From NCBI GenBank assembly GCA_965267475.1, contig OZ254079.1, positions 3,038,001-3,102,000 of the forward strand: a stretch of 64,000 bases of DNA, read 5' to 3'. Position 1 is the stretch's first letter. Every line of letters begins with the position of its first letter. Both the position numbers and the translations under genes were made by a program. Below are positions 9,474 through 18,503 of the stretch, in pieces. Below the pieces are notes generated by a model, which saw nothing but the letters and a program-made list of their open reading frames with translations, had not been told where the DNA came from and ran no database searches. Origin of the DNA: JBCBKU01 sp965267475 (GTDB lineage Bacteria > Pseudomonadota > Alphaproteobacteria > Rhodobacterales > Rhodobacteraceae).

Positions 9474-9983
9474 TTGGGCGGATTTCCGACAAGTTTCGAT
9501 AAAGAAGGGCTGTTGAAATGCGCGCGGGGCGAACTTTTTGGCCCGGGAAACGCACAATTGCCCGAGCCGCCCATGCTGATGATGGACCGGATCACCGAGA
9601 TCAGCGCAGACGGTGGCGCCCACGGCAAAGGCCATGTGGTGGCCGAGTTCGACATCCATCCGGACCTTTGGTTCTTCGAATGTCATTTTCCCGGGAACCC
9701 GCTTATGCCGGGCTGCCTGGGCCTGGACGGGCTGTGGCAATTGACCGGGTTCAACCTGGGCTGGCGCGGTTGGCAAGGTCTTGGCATGGCGCTTGGTGTC
9801 GGCGAGGTGAAGCTGCGCGGCATGGTAACACCGGCCCGTAAACTTCTGACATACTTCGTGGATTTCACACGGGTCATCGACCGAAAGCTGAAAATGGGCG
9901 TCGCCGATGGCCGCGTGCTGGCCGATGGCGAAGAAATCTATATCGTGAAAGACATGCGGGTCGGTCTGTCGGCCCCGGAATAG
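9474..9983 (+). CDS. fabA: 3-hydroxydecanoyl-ACP dehydratase/isomerase
   Basis: FabA dehydrates 3-hydroxydecanoyl-ACP and isomerises the product to cis-3-decenoyl-ACP, opening unsaturated fatty acid synthesis. The catalytic His71 and Asp85 are seen in ECHFPGNPLMPGCLGLDG. Length is 169 residues. The protein begins MGGFPTSFDKE, decoded from TTG at 9474. A stop codon lies in frame at 9453-9455 and no ATG or GTG intervenes, so TTG is required to keep the conserved N-terminus. fabB follows after 13 bases. Confidence 0.97.
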   Translation: MGGFPTSFDKEGLLKCARGELFGPGNAQLPEPPMLMMDRITEISADGGAHGKGHVVAEFDIHPDLWFFECHFPGNPLMPGCLGLDGLWQLTGFNLGWRGWQGLGMALGVGEVKLRGMVTPARKLLTYFVDFTRVIDRKLKMGVADGRVLADGEEIYIVKDMRVGLSAPE

Positions 9984-9996
9984 GCGAGGACAAGAC

Positions 9997-11217
9997 ATGC
10001 GCCGTGTCGTCATCACCGGAATCGGTATCATTTCCCCAATCGGCAATTCGGTTGCCGAGGTCGAGGCAAGCCTGCGCGCAGGCCGCTCGGGCATTTCCTT
10101 CGCCGAGGAATATGCCGAGAACGGCTTTCGGTGCCAGGTCCATGGCCAGCCGCAGATCAACCTGGAAGAGGCGATCGACAAGCGCCAGCTTCGCTTCATG
10201 GGACCCACGTCGGCCTATGCCTATCTCGCCATGGAACAGGCCATTGCGGATAGCGGCCTGACCGAAGCCGAAATCTCGAACGAGAAAACCGGGCTGGTTG
10301 CCGGGTCCGGTGGTCCGTCGACGTCCAACTTCTTTACGGCATTTGAAACAGTGAAGACCAAAAAGGCGCCCAAGCGGATGGGGCCATTCATGGTCACGCG
10401 CTGCATGTCCTCGACGGTATCGGCCTGTCTGGCGACACCGTTCAAGATCAAGGGGATCAACTATTCGATCACCTCGGCCTGCTCGACCACGCTTCACTGC
10501 ATCGGCAACGGTGTCGAACAGATCCAATGGGGCAAGCAGGATATTGTCTTTGCCGGTGGCGGCGAAGAGGTCGACTGGACGCTCTCTTGTCTGTTTGACG
10601 CGATGGGCGCCATGAGCTCGAAATACAACGACACGCCACAACAGGCCGCCCGCGCCTATGACGCCACGCGGGATGGCTTCGTGATCGGTGGGGGCGGGGG
10701 CATGGTCGTCCTGGAGGATTACGACCGTGCCAAGGCCAGAGGCGCCAAGATCTATGCCGAGGTCACGGGCTACGGCGCCACGTCCGACGGTTATGACATG
10801 GTGGCCCCATCGGGCGAAGGCGGCGAACGCTCTATGCGGCTTGCGGTTGAGACCTTGGGCGACCGCAAGGTCGACTATATCAATGCGCACGGCACCTCGA
10901 CCCCGGTTGGCGACGTCACCGAAGTGGAAGCCGTCCGCCGGGTCTTCGGCGATGATCATCCTCCGATCTCGGCCACAAAATCGATGACGGGCCATGCGCT
11001 TGGCGCAGCTGGCGTGCACGAAACGATTTATTCGATCCTAATGATGGAAGGCGGCTTCATCGCGCCATCGATCAATGTGACCGAGTTGGACCCGGCTCTG
11101 CGCCCGGAAGAAATCGTGACAGAAACCCGCGATGCCGATCTCGACACAGTCCTGTCGAACAGCTTCGGTTTCGGCGGCACCAATGCCACGCTGGCCCTCT
11201 CGAAGGTCCACGACTGA
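9997..11217 (+). CDS. fabB: Beta-ketoacyl-ACP synthase I
   Basis: Condensing enzyme that elongates the unsaturated intermediate made by FabA. The Cys-His-His set is complete: Cys162 in SITSACSTTLH, His298 in NAHGTSTPVGD and His333 in SMTGHALGAAG. Length, 406 residues, is standard. The ATG at 9997 follows a GAGGA five bases upstream. The stop shares one base with the start of fabI, indicating translational coupling. Confidence 0.97.
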   Translation: MRRVVITGIGIISPIGNSVAEVEASLRAGRSGISFAEEYAENGFRCQVHGQPQINLEEAIDKRQLRFMGPTSAYAYLAMEQAIADSGLTEAEISNEKTGLVAGSGGPSTSNFFTAFETVKTKKAPKRMGPFMVTRCMSSTVSACLATPFKIKGINYSITSACSTTLHCIGNGVEQIQWGKQDIVFAGGGEEVDWTLSCLFDAMGAMSSKYNDTPQQAARAYDATRDGFVIGGGGGMVVLEDYDRAKARGAKIYAEVTGYGATSDGYDMVAPSGEGGERSMRLAVETLGDRKVDYINAHGTSTPVGDVTEVEAVRRVFGDDHPPISATKSMTGHALGAAGVHETIYSILMMEGGFIAPSINVTELDPALRPEEIVTETRDADLDTVLSNSFGFGGTNATLALSKVHD

Positions 11218-12011
11218 TGCCGGGTCTACTTGAGGGAAAGCGCGGTCTGATCATGGGCGTCGCCAATGACCGCTCGATCGCATGGGGCATCGCGAAGGCG
11301 GCGGCCGCCGAGGGCGCCGAACTGGCATTCACCTATCAGGGCGAGGCTTTCGGGAAACGCGTGGAACCCCTGGCGGCATCCCTGGGCAGCACCTGCCTTG
11401 TCGATCTGGACGTGACCGACGCGGCATCGATGGATGCAGGTTTCGACCGGATCCGCAACGATTGGGGCGGGTTGGATTTCGTGGTCCACGCCATTGCCTT
11501 TGCCGACAAGACCGAGCTTGCCGCTGATTTTCGGTTCCGTGACACAAGCCTGGCGAACTTTCGGCAAGCCATGGAAATTTCGTGTTTTTCCTTCATCGAT
11601 ACGGCCAGGCGGGCGGCAGAATTGATGCCCGATGGCGGCGCCATGGTGACGCTGACATTCGAAGGGTCCTCGCGCGTGTTCCCATGCTACAACGTTATGG
11701 GGGTCGCCAAGGCCGGGCTTGAATCCGCGGTGAAGTATCTGGCAGCGGATCTTGGGCGGGACGGTATCCGTGTGAATGCGATCAGCCCCGGGCCCATGAA
11801 GACACTGGCCGGCTCAGCGATCGGAGCCGCGCGCCGCACCTACAAACATTCCGAAGCCAATGCCCCATTAGGGGCCAATGCCACGCTGGAAGCCATCGGG
11901 GGCACGGCGGTCTACCTCGCCTCCGACCAATCGGCCTGCACGACTGGGCAGATCCTGATGGTGGATGGCGGCTTCCACGTGATGGGCATGCCGCGTCCCG
12001 AACATATGTAG
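11217..12011 (+). CDS. fabI: Enoyl-ACP reductase (FabI type)
   Basis: NADH-dependent reductase for the last step of the elongation cycle. The N-terminal nucleotide site reads GLIMGVANDRSIAWGIA. The catalytic pair Tyr158 and Lys165 lies in CYNVMGVAKAGLE. The first tyrosine of the classical FabI active site, in an LTY motif, is Phe148 here (VTLTFEG). This suggests the variant FabI that accompanies fabA-fabB in this group rather than the sole housekeeping copy. It begins at the TGATG overlap with fabB. Confidence 0.93.
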   Translation: MPGLLEGKRGLIMGVANDRSIAWGIAKAAAAEGAELAFTYQGEAFGKRVEPLAASLGSTCLVDLDVTDAASMDAGFDRIRNDWGGLDFVVHAIAFADKTELAADFRFRDTSLANFRQAMEISCFSFIDTARRAAELMPDGGAMVTLTFEGSSRVFPCYNVMGVAKAGLESAVKYLAADLGRDGIRVNAISPGPMKTLAGSAIGAARRTYKHSEANAPLGANATLEAIGGTAVYLASDQSACTTGQILMVDGGFHVMGMPRPEHM

Positions 12012-12293
12012 ATGCGCGGCACGTCTGCGATCCACTGGAATTCTCAGTATTTTGCCAAGATGAAGCAAAGGGGCGGGCCCTTATTCTTCGCCATGGGTCA
12101 AGTACGTATGCAGGTCGGTGGCAAGGCCCCCGGACCCATCGAAAGGGCGCAGGCGGACGCCACTGGCCGCACGGCCGGAAGACGAGGGCAGCGCCCGAGG
12201 CGGACGGCCAGAAAGAACCGCGCCGAAGGCGCGACCGCTGGACAGCGCCCGCCTGCCCTTCCCCCTGACCGATGCCTGTGACAGTGTCTGCCC

Positions 12294-12980
12294 ATGGCCA
12301 TAACCACTTGCATTTTCGACGCCTATGGCACGCTTTTCGACGTGGCCGCGGCGGCGCGCATTGCTTCGGCTGAGCATGGACAGGACGCCCTTCGCTCCGC
12401 CTGGCCTCGGCTTGCGGCTGATTGGCGCGCAAAACAGCTTCAATACACCTGGCTTCGGGCTGTCACGGGCGACCATACCGATTTCTGGCAAGTCACCCAG
12501 GATGGGCTTGATTGGGCGCTCGAGGCCCAAGGTCTGACCGATCCCGAATTGCGTGAGCGCCTTCTGGCGCTTTACTGGGAACTCGCCGCCTATCCCGAAG
12601 TTCCGGACATGCTGGCGGCGCTCAAAGCGGGCGGTCTGCGCACGGGGATTTTGTCGAACGGCTCGCCCGATATGCTCGACGGTGCTGTGACCTCCGCAAA
12701 CCTCCAGGACCTGTTGGACGCGGTTCTGTCCGTTGAAGCCGTCGGCGTCTTCAAACCTTCGTCCAAGGTATACGACCTGGTAGGCAACCACTTCGGCGCG
12801 ACCAGAACGAACGTCCTGTTCGTGTCTTCGAACGGATGGGACGCCGCCTCGGCTGCCGCCTATGGCTTTAGAACCGTATGGGTGAACCGCGCCGGGGAAC
12901 CCATGGACCGGCTTCCCGCCCAGCCCCATCACCAGATGCCCGATCTGACCGGCATCCCCGACCTTGTGGCCCGCCTCTGA
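12294..12980 (+). CDS. Haloacid dehalogenase type II
   Basis: HAD-superfamily hydrolase of the L-2-haloacid dehalogenase group. The nucleophile Asp9 is in CIFDAYGTLFD, followed by the group-typical QLQYTWLRA, ILSNGS, FKPSSKVYDL and FVSSNGWDAASA. Length is 228 residues. The substrate in vivo is not certain, since several proteins of this group act on other small acids. There is no strong ribosome site before the ATG. The stop overlaps the next start (TGATG at 12978-12982). The 282 bases between fabI and this gene hold no gene I can support. Confidence 0.9.
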   Translation: MAITTCIFDAYGTLFDVAAAARIASAEHGQDALRSAWPRLAADWRAKQLQYTWLRAVTGDHTDFWQVTQDGLDWALEAQGLTDPELRERLLALYWELAAYPEVPDMLAALKAGGLRTGILSNGSPDMLDGAVTSANLQDLLDAVLSVEAVGVFKPSSKVYDLVGNHFGATRTNVLFVSSNGWDAASAAAYGFRTVWVNRAGEPMDRLPAQPHHQMPDLTGIPDLVARL

Positions 12981-13801
12981 TGCCTGAATTCTACGCCACC
13001 GACGGCACGCGCCTGCACTATGCCGATGACGGCGACGGCACGCCGATCCTCGCGCTTGCCGGGCTTTCGCGAAACGGCACCGATTTCGATTATGTGGCGC
13101 CCTACCTGTCCGAATTGCGGCTGATCCGGCTCGATTACCGAGGGAGGGGCCGATCCGCCTGGGCCGCGCCCGACACCTATTCGATCCCGCAAGAAGGCCA
13201 GGACGCATTGGCGCTTCTCGACCACCTGAACCTGGATCAGGCGGCTATTCTCGGCACGTCGCGCGGCGGATTGATCGCGATGGGTTTGGCCGTCGCCGCC
13301 AAATCCCGTCTTTTGGGCATCTGCTTCAACGATATTGGTCCTGTGATCGAACGTGCCGGGCTTGAAAGCATCGAAGCGTATCTGGGCCAGAAACCGACGG
13401 CACGTACCCGGGACGAGGCGATTGCCATGCGCCCGTCTCTTTTGCCGGGGTTCGAAAACGTGCCGGAACACCGTTGGGCCGAAGAGGTGGACAAGCACTA
13501 CGTCGAAACCGCCGACGGCCTTGATGTCAATTACGACCCGAAACTTCGCGACAACAACACGCCCGATCTGGACGGCCCGATCCCTGACCTCTGGCCACTG
13601 TTCGACCTTTGTGCGGATCTGCCCCTTGCCTTGATCAGGGGGGCGAATTCGAACCTTTTGTCAGCCGAGACTGCGGCCGAGATGCAACGCCGTCGTCCGG
13701 ATATGATCTTTGAAGAAGTGCCCGACCGCGGCCATGTCCCATTTCTGGATGAGCCCGAGGCGCTTTCCGCGATCAACGGATGGCTGGAGCTTTTGCCATG
13801 A
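12980..13801 (+). CDS. Alpha/beta-fold hydrolase
   Basis: A 273-residue soluble hydrolase. The nucleophile elbow is GTSRGG, the oxyanion region LALAGLSRNG, and the catalytic His lies in DRGHVPFLDEPEA near the C-terminus. The substrate cannot be told from sequence. Translation is probably coupled with the upstream dehalogenase (TGATG) and the downstream dehydratase (ATGA), so the genes form one operon. An open frame upstream to 12878 overlaps the dehalogenase and is not favoured. Confidence 0.88.
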   Translation: MPEFYATDGTRLHYADDGDGTPILALAGLSRNGTDFDYVAPYLSELRLIRLDYRGRGRSAWAAPDTYSIPQEGQDALALLDHLNLDQAAILGTSRGGLIAMGLAVAAKSRLLGICFNDIGPVIERAGLESIEAYLGQKPTARTRDEAIAMRPSLLPGFENVPEHRWAEEVDKHYVETADGLDVNYDPKLRDNNTPDLDGPIPDLWPLFDLCADLPLALIRGANSNLLSAETAAEMQRRRPDMIFEEVPDRGHVPFLDEPEALSAINGWLELLP

Positions 13802-14784
13802 CATCAATTGCTATGATCGAAGCGGCGGCGGAGCGGTTGAGGGGGCATAACCGCGTTACGCCCCTGCTTGGTTCGCCTTTTCTGGACGAGACTGCGGGCA
13901 AGCGCATCTTCGTGAAGGCCGAAGCGCTGCAACACACCGGATCATTCAAGTATCGCGGCGCCTACTCCGCCATCTCAGCGTTGGACGACAGCGCCCGGAA
14001 AAAGGGCATACTGGCCTATTCCTCGGGAAACCACGCACAGGGCATAGCGCTTGCAGCGCAGCAACTTGGCGCGCCGGCCGTGGTCGTGATGCCAGCCGAT
14101 GCGCCAGAGATGAAACTGAACAATACCAGCGCCTTGGGCGCCGAAGTTGTCACCTATGATCGTATTGCCGGCGAAAACCGGGAAGCCATCGGCGAAGCGC
14201 TGGCTGAAGAACGTGGACTGACCCTTGTCCGCCCATATGACGAACCGCAGGTGATTGCCGGACAGGGAACGACGGGGCTTGAGATTGCCGCCCAGGCCGA
14301 AGCACTGGGGATTGAAGACGCGAGCGTCCTGGTCTGCTGCGGCGGGGGCGGGCTGACATCGGGCATTGCCCTAGCCATGGAAGATCGATGCCCGGCATTC
14401 AGAACCCATCCGGTCGAACCGGAAGGGTTTGACGACGTGGCCCGGTCGCTCCGCTCAGGGGGCATCGAGCGAAACAACGCATTGTCGGGATCCATCTGCG
14501 ATGCCATCCTGACGCCAGCTCCCGGTCAGATCACGTTTCCGATCCTGAAGCGGCTGGCCGCTCCGGGCCTTGTTGTCCCGGACGAAGACTGTCTTCGCGC
14601 AATGGCGCTGGCTTTTTCGCGGTTGAAGCTTGTCCTGGAACCCGGGGGCGCCATCGCCCTTGCCGCCGCGCTTTTCCACAACGACGATATTGAAACCGAT
14701 ACGATCATCGCGGTCGCCTCGGGCGGCAATGTCGACGCCCAGGTTTTCCAATCCGCCCTGACACGATTTGGAACCGAGCCATGA
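13798..14784 (+). CDS. PLP-dependent threonine/serine dehydratase
   Basis: Fold type II PLP enzyme of the threonine ammonia-lyase/serine racemase group, 328 residues. Lys51 in SFKYRGAYSAI binds PLP, SSGNHAQG recognises the substrate carboxylate, and CGGGGLTSG holds the PLP phosphate. There is no regulatory ACT domain, so this is the short catabolic form. It probably deaminates threonine or serine, or acts on a hydroxyaspartate-like substrate. The ATG overlaps the previous stop (ATGA), and the same overlap links it to the next gene. Confidence 0.88.
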   Translation: MTSIAMIEAAAERLRGHNRVTPLLGSPFLDETAGKRIFVKAEALQHTGSFKYRGAYSAISALDDSARKKGILAYSSGNHAQGIALAAQQLGAPAVVVMPADAPEMKLNNTSALGAEVVTYDRIAGENREAIGEALAEERGLTLVRPYDEPQVIAGQGTTGLEIAAQAEALGIEDASVLVCCGGGGLTSGIALAMEDRCPAFRTHPVEPEGFDDVARSLRSGGIERNNALSGSICDAILTPAPGQITFPILKRLAAPGLVVPDEDCLRAMALAFSRLKLVLEPGGAIALAAALFHNDDIETDTIIAVASGGNVDAQVFQSALTRFGTEP

Positions 14785-15986
14785 CCCGTTTCACGATCGC
14801 CAGTTTCAACGTCAAGAACCTGATCGGGCCTGAACAGGAATATTACCGGTTCGAAGAATACACGCCCGAGGAATTTGCCTGGAAGGCCGATTGGCTGGCC
14901 GACCAGGTTTTGACGATGGACGCTGATATCATCTGTTTCCAAGAGATTTTCGAGGAAGCCGCCCTGGCTCGTGTCATCGCCGAGGCCGATGCCGAGGGAG
15001 AGAAGGCCAATGAAGCGAATATTCCCGACCCATCTAAAGGTTACGCCAAGAAGTCAATCTTCCGGAAGCTGAAGTACACGCCATACACCGATGCCGGCCT
15101 TGCCTTTGCCAGGAATCAGAATGACAGCGGTCCGGGGCGGCGGCGGCCAGGCGTCGCAACGCTGTCGCGGTTTGGCTTTGCGGGCGCGCCCGAAGTCATT
15201 CAGGATCTGTCGCCAGCGCTTGAGATCCCGTTCCGCGACCTGATCGGGGACGGCGCGGGCAGCTTCCGCCTGTCGCGCATTTCTCGCCCAATCCTGAAGG
15301 TTAAGATCCCGGTGGGCGATGCCGTGGTCACCGTTTTCAATTGCCATCTGAAGTCCAAACTGGGTGAGTTCTTGGCTGCTCCCAATGCTCCCTTTCCGCC
15401 CGAGGCCGACCTGACCGAATACGACCCTGCGGGCCGGGCCATGGGATCATTGCGATCCGCTCTGCGTCGGATGGCCGAAGCCTGGGTGCTGCGACGGGAA
15501 ATCCTGAAAGAACTTACCCAAAACAACCCGGTCATGGTGCTCGGTGACTTCAACGACAGCGAACATGCGGTGTCATCCGAGATCATTGCAGGCGAGGTGC
15601 CCTTCAAGAACTACTCATGGATGCGGCGCCACGACGCCAAGACATCCAATGACCGGTACTCCAGAGACGAAAACGAACAGATCCAGGAAGATATCGACCG
15701 GGTTCGCCTGCATTCCGCCGAAAAACTGTTTGTTCGGAAAAGCCTGCGCGACATGGTCTATACGGCGGCGTTTGGCGGGGTTTTTGAATCCATCGACCAG
15801 ATCTTCCTGTCACGGCATTTCCACCCGGATTTCGCGGACAGGATCGGCGAGATGGAATATTTCAGCGTTTTCAACGATCATCTTACCGACGGCTCGCACC
15901 CCGAAGCGCCCTATAACAAACTCGCCTCGGATCATGGGCAGATCATGGCCCATATCCGATTGGGTGGTACGGATCGTCGAAATTGA
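14781..15986 (+). CDS. Endonuclease/exonuclease/phosphatase family protein
   Basis: A 401-residue member of the DNase I-like superfamily. The expected landmarks are present: IASFNVKNL at the start, ICFQEIFEE with the catalytic Glu, NCHLKS, VLGDFNDS and, near the end, DHGQIMAHI. An insertion of charged residues lies near 75-105. No signal peptide is seen. The substrate could be a nucleic acid or a phosphorylated small molecule. It closes the coupled gene run that starts at 12294. Confidence 0.85.
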   Translation: MTRFTIASFNVKNLIGPEQEYYRFEEYTPEEFAWKADWLADQVLTMDADIICFQEIFEEAALARVIAEADAEGEKANEANIPDPSKGYAKKSIFRKLKYTPYTDAGLAFARNQNDSGPGRRRPGVATLSRFGFAGAPEVIQDLSPALEIPFRDLIGDGAGSFRLSRISRPILKVKIPVGDAVVTVFNCHLKSKLGEFLAAPNAPFPPEADLTEYDPAGRAMGSLRSALRRMAEAWVLRREILKELTQNNPVMVLGDFNDSEHAVSSEIIAGEVPFKNYSWMRRHDAKTSNDRYSRDENEQIQEDIDRVRLHSAEKLFVRKSLRDMVYTAAFGGVFESIDQIFLSRHFHPDFADRIGEMEYFSVFNDHLTDGSHPEAPYNKLASDHGQIMAHIRLGGTDRRN

Positions 15987-16003
15987 TTGACGCTGACAAT
16001 CAA
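15983..16003. promoter_or_regulatory. Inverted repeat before the pca operon
   Basis: TTGATTG at 15983-15989 and CAATCAA at 15997-16003 are perfect 7-base arms separated by seven bases. The left arm overlaps the stop codon of the preceding gene and the dyad ends 32 bases before pcaD. It could be the operator of a pca regulator. It does not match the known PcaQ half-site pattern (ATAACC, GGTTAA), so the binder is unknown. Confidence 0.35.
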
Positions 16004-16035
16004 AGTCGCGACGATACAGCAAGAGAGGAGACAGG

Positions 16036-16824
16036 ATGCAGATCGCAAAGATCGGCGACCTTGATGTGCATTACCGCGAAGACGGCGATCCATCGGGCAC
16101 GCCGCTTGTCTTCTCCAATTCGCTTGGAACGGATCTCAGGCTTTGGGACAAGCTGATGCCCCACCTGCCCGCGGGGTATCGGATCCTGCGCTATGACAAG
16201 CGCGGGCACGGCCTGACCACCTGCCCAGAAGCGCCCTATAAGATGGGTCAACTTGTGAAGGATGCGGCCGGGTTGATGGATCACCTCGGCTACGCGAACG
16301 CGATATTCGTTGGGCTGTCGATTGGCGGGCTGATCGCGCAGGGGCTCGCCACAGCCCGCCCGGACCTGACACGGGCAATTGTTCTATCCAACACGGCCAC
16401 CAAGATCGGCACCCGCGCAATGTGGGACGAACGGATCGAAGCCGCCCAATCCGGCGGGATCGAAGTGATGGCCGATGCGATCATGGAACGCTGGTTTTCC
16501 GCCGAATTCCGCGCCACGCCTGAAGTTCAAGGCTGGCGGAACCTGCTGACCCGGCAACCCAATGCAGGCTATGCGGGGTGCTCGGCGGCCATATCGGGCA
16601 CGGACTTCATGGAGACGACCAGCGTGCTGTCCCTGCCAGCGCTGGCCATCGCGGGCAGCGAAGACGGGTCCACACCGCCCGATCTTGTACGGGAAACGGC
16701 AAACCTGATCCAAGGCAGCCGGTTCGAACTGATCCGGGGTGCCGGTCACCTGCCCTGCATCGAAAAGCCCGAGGAGTTCGCGCGCATCCTGAACGCCTTC
16801 CTGGCTGAGGTGTGCGATGACTGA
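16036..16824 (+). CDS. pcaD: 3-oxoadipate enol-lactonase
   Basis: Alpha/beta hydrolase that opens beta-ketoadipate enol-lactone to beta-ketoadipate. Ser95 in FVGLSIGGLIAQGL is the nucleophile, and GAGHLPCIEKPEEF carries the catalytic His. The N-terminal NSLGTDLRLWD and RYDKRGHGLT are typical of PcaD. Length is 262 residues. GAGAGGAGACAGG directly precedes the ATG. It is the first gene of pcaDCHGB, and overlaps pcaC by eight bases. Confidence 0.95.
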   Translation: MQIAKIGDLDVHYREDGDPSGTPLVFSNSLGTDLRLWDKLMPHLPAGYRILRYDKRGHGLTTCPEAPYKMGQLVKDAAGLMDHLGYANAIFVGLSIGGLIAQGLATARPDLTRAIVLSNTATKIGTRAMWDERIEAAQSGGIEVMADAIMERWFSAEFRATPEVQGWRNLLTRQPNAGYAGCSAAISGTDFMETTSVLSLPALAIAGSEDGSTPPDLVRETANLIQGSRFELIRGAGHLPCIEKPEEFARILNAFLAEVCDD

Positions 16825-17188
16825 TCGGTTTGTTAGCGGTATGAAAGTGCGGCGCCGAACCCTGGGTGATGCCCATGTCGATCGCGCCGAGGCCGCAAAG
16901 ACGGTATTGGACGAACCGTTTCAGACGCTGATCACGGAAGGTGCGTGGGGTACCGTCTGGGCTTCGGATGCGATCACCCCGCGCGAACGGTCCATGCTGA
17001 CGCTGGCGCTTCTGGCGGCGATGGGGAATTTCGAGGAGATCCCCATGCATATCCGCGCCTGCAAGAACACTGGTGCCAGCCGCGAAGACGTCATCGAGGC
17101 GTTCCAACACGTGGCGATCTATGCGGGCGTGCCGCGGGCAAATCACGCGATCAAACTCGCCAAGAAGGTGTGGGAGGAAGACGAATGA
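16817..17188 (+). CDS. pcaC: 4-carboxymuconolactone decarboxylase
   Basis: Small helical enzyme (123 residues) that decarboxylates 4-carboxymuconolactone to the enol-lactone used by PcaD. The family core is clear: DEPFQTLITEGAWGTVW, ITPRERSMLTLALLAAMGN and HIRACKNTGASREDVIEAF. The protein ends KKVWEEDE. Its stop overlaps the pcaH start by four bases. It is separate from PcaD here, not the fused PcaL form seen in some other bacteria. Confidence 0.96.
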   Translation: MTDRFVSGMKVRRRTLGDAHVDRAEAAKTVLDEPFQTLITEGAWGTVWASDAITPRERSMLTLALLAAMGNFEEIPMHIRACKNTGASREDVIEAFQHVAIYAGVPRANHAIKLAKKVWEEDE

Positions 17189-17898
17189 GCGGTTATGTCG
17201 CCCGCGACAGGGCCTGGCACCCGCCCGCACTGACACCGGCATACAAGACAACAGTGGCGCGATCCCCGCGCAGCGCGCCACTGGCCTTCCCCACAACGCT
17301 CGGCGAAGAAACCGGCCCGGTGTTCACGCGTGACATTCTGGGCGAGAATGACAACGACCTGATCCTGAATTTCACGGGCGAGCCCGCGATCGGTCCAAGG
17401 ATCATTGTGCATGGGCGCGTGTTGGATGAGTTCGGCCGCCCGGTCCCAAACGCGTTGATCGAGGTCTGGCAAGCCAATGCCGGCGGCCGATACCGTCACA
17501 AGAAAGAGGGGTATATCGCCCCTCTCGATCCGAATTTCGGGGGGTGCGGTCGCTGCATGACAGATGACACCGGGGCCTATGAATTCCGGACCGTGCAACC
17601 GGGCCCTTATCCTTGGCCCAACGGGCCGAACGACTGGCGCCCGGCGCACATCCACTTTTCGGTTTTCGGAGCAGCTTTCGCCCAGCGTCTGATCACCCAG
17701 ATGTATTTCGACGGCGACCCAATGGTCTGGAATTGCCCCATCGTCGATGTCATCCCCGAACGCGAAGGCATCGAAAGTCTGATTGCCGCGCTCGACATGA
17801 ACCGCACGATCCCAATGGATGCGCGCGCCTACAAATTCGACATCATTCTTCGTGGCCGACGCCAAACCTTGTTCGAAAATCGGATGGAAGGGCTGTGA
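17185..17898 (+). CDS. pcaH: Protocatechuate 3,4-dioxygenase, beta subunit
   Basis: Iron-binding subunit of the intradiol dioxygenase that cleaves protocatechuate to 3-carboxy-cis,cis-muconate. The Fe(III) ligands are visible as Tyr103 (GGRYRHK), Tyr142 (PGPYPWPNG), His155 and His157 (RPAHIHFSVFG). Length is 237 residues, begun at the ATG at 17185 that overlaps pcaC. A longer frame upstream overlaps pcaC wholly and is rejected. Together with pcaG it forms the hetero-oligomer. Confidence 0.97.
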   Translation: MSGYVARDRAWHPPALTPAYKTTVARSPRSAPLAFPTTLGEETGPVFTRDILGENDNDLILNFTGEPAIGPRIIVHGRVLDEFGRPVPNALIEVWQANAGGRYRHKKEGYIAPLDPNFGGCGRCMTDDTGAYEFRTVQPGPYPWPNGPNDWRPAHIHFSVFGAAFAQRLITQMYFDGDPMVWNCPIVDVIPEREGIESLIAALDMNRTIPMDARAYKFDIILRGRRQTLFENRMEGL

Positions 17899-18503
17899 TG
17901 TCGAGACATCTCGACCAATGGAAAGAAAGCCCGTCCCAGACGGCGGGGCCTTATGTCCACATCGGATGCACGCCGAATTTCTCCGGAATATCGGGAATTT
18001 ACCCCCAAGATCTGGGAACTTCGATGAAAACAGGGCCGGTTCAAGGGAATGAGATCACGCTGACCGGCACTGTGTTCGACGGAACGGGCACGCCTTTGAA
18101 GGACGCGTTGATCGAGATTTGGCAGGCAGATGCCGCAGGCCTGTTCGCCGGGCAGCAAGGCGCGGATCCGAACTTCACCGGATGGGGCCGGTCGCCGGGC
18201 GATATGGAAACGGGTGCTTTCACATTCAAAACGGTCAAGCCGGGCCCCGTGCCCTTTCGGGACGGTACGCTCCAGGCGCCGCATATCTCGCTTTGGATCG
18301 TCGCGCGCGGAATTAATCTTGGGCTAAACACGCGGGCCTACTTTGCCGATGAAGAGAGCGCGAATGCAGAGGACCCGATCCTGAGCCGGATCGAACATCA
18401 GACCCGTATCCCGACGCTGTTGGCCCAGCCGGGAGGCGACGGCAGATACCGGTTCGACATCCATCTGCAAGGCCCCAACGAGACTATCTTTTTCGATGTC
18501 TGA
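17898..18503 (+). CDS. pcaG: Protocatechuate 3,4-dioxygenase, alpha subunit
   Basis: Non-metal subunit of the dioxygenase, 201 residues. It has the same fold as PcaH but lacks the iron ligands; the family segments SPSQTAGPYVHIGC, DALIEIWQADAAG and KTVKPGPVPF are present. The ATG shares a base with the pcaH stop (TGATG), and the C-terminus overlaps pcaB by eight bases. The order H-G is the usual one. Confidence 0.97.
   Translation: MSRHLDQWKESPSQTAGPYVHIGCTPNFSGISGIYPQDLGTSMKTGPVQGNEITLTGTVFDGTGTPLKDALIEIWQADAAGLFAGQQGADPNFTGWGRSPGDMETGAFTFKTVKPGPVPFRDGTLQAPHISLWIVARGINLGLNTRAYFADEESANAEDPILSRIEHQTRIPTLLAQPGGDGRYRFDIHLQGPNETIFFDV

Noticed and set aside
12012..12293. Small genes or an RNA between fabI and the dehalogenase
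   Set aside because: The open frames lack ribosome sites and domains. One GGACAG with short CGCT/AGCG arms and a GCGCC/GGCGC hairpin occur, but not as an array.
12081..13208. Minus-strand open frame of 375 codons
   Set aside because: It runs antisense to the dehalogenase and the hydrolase, whose motifs are unmistakable; composition is that of a shadow frame.
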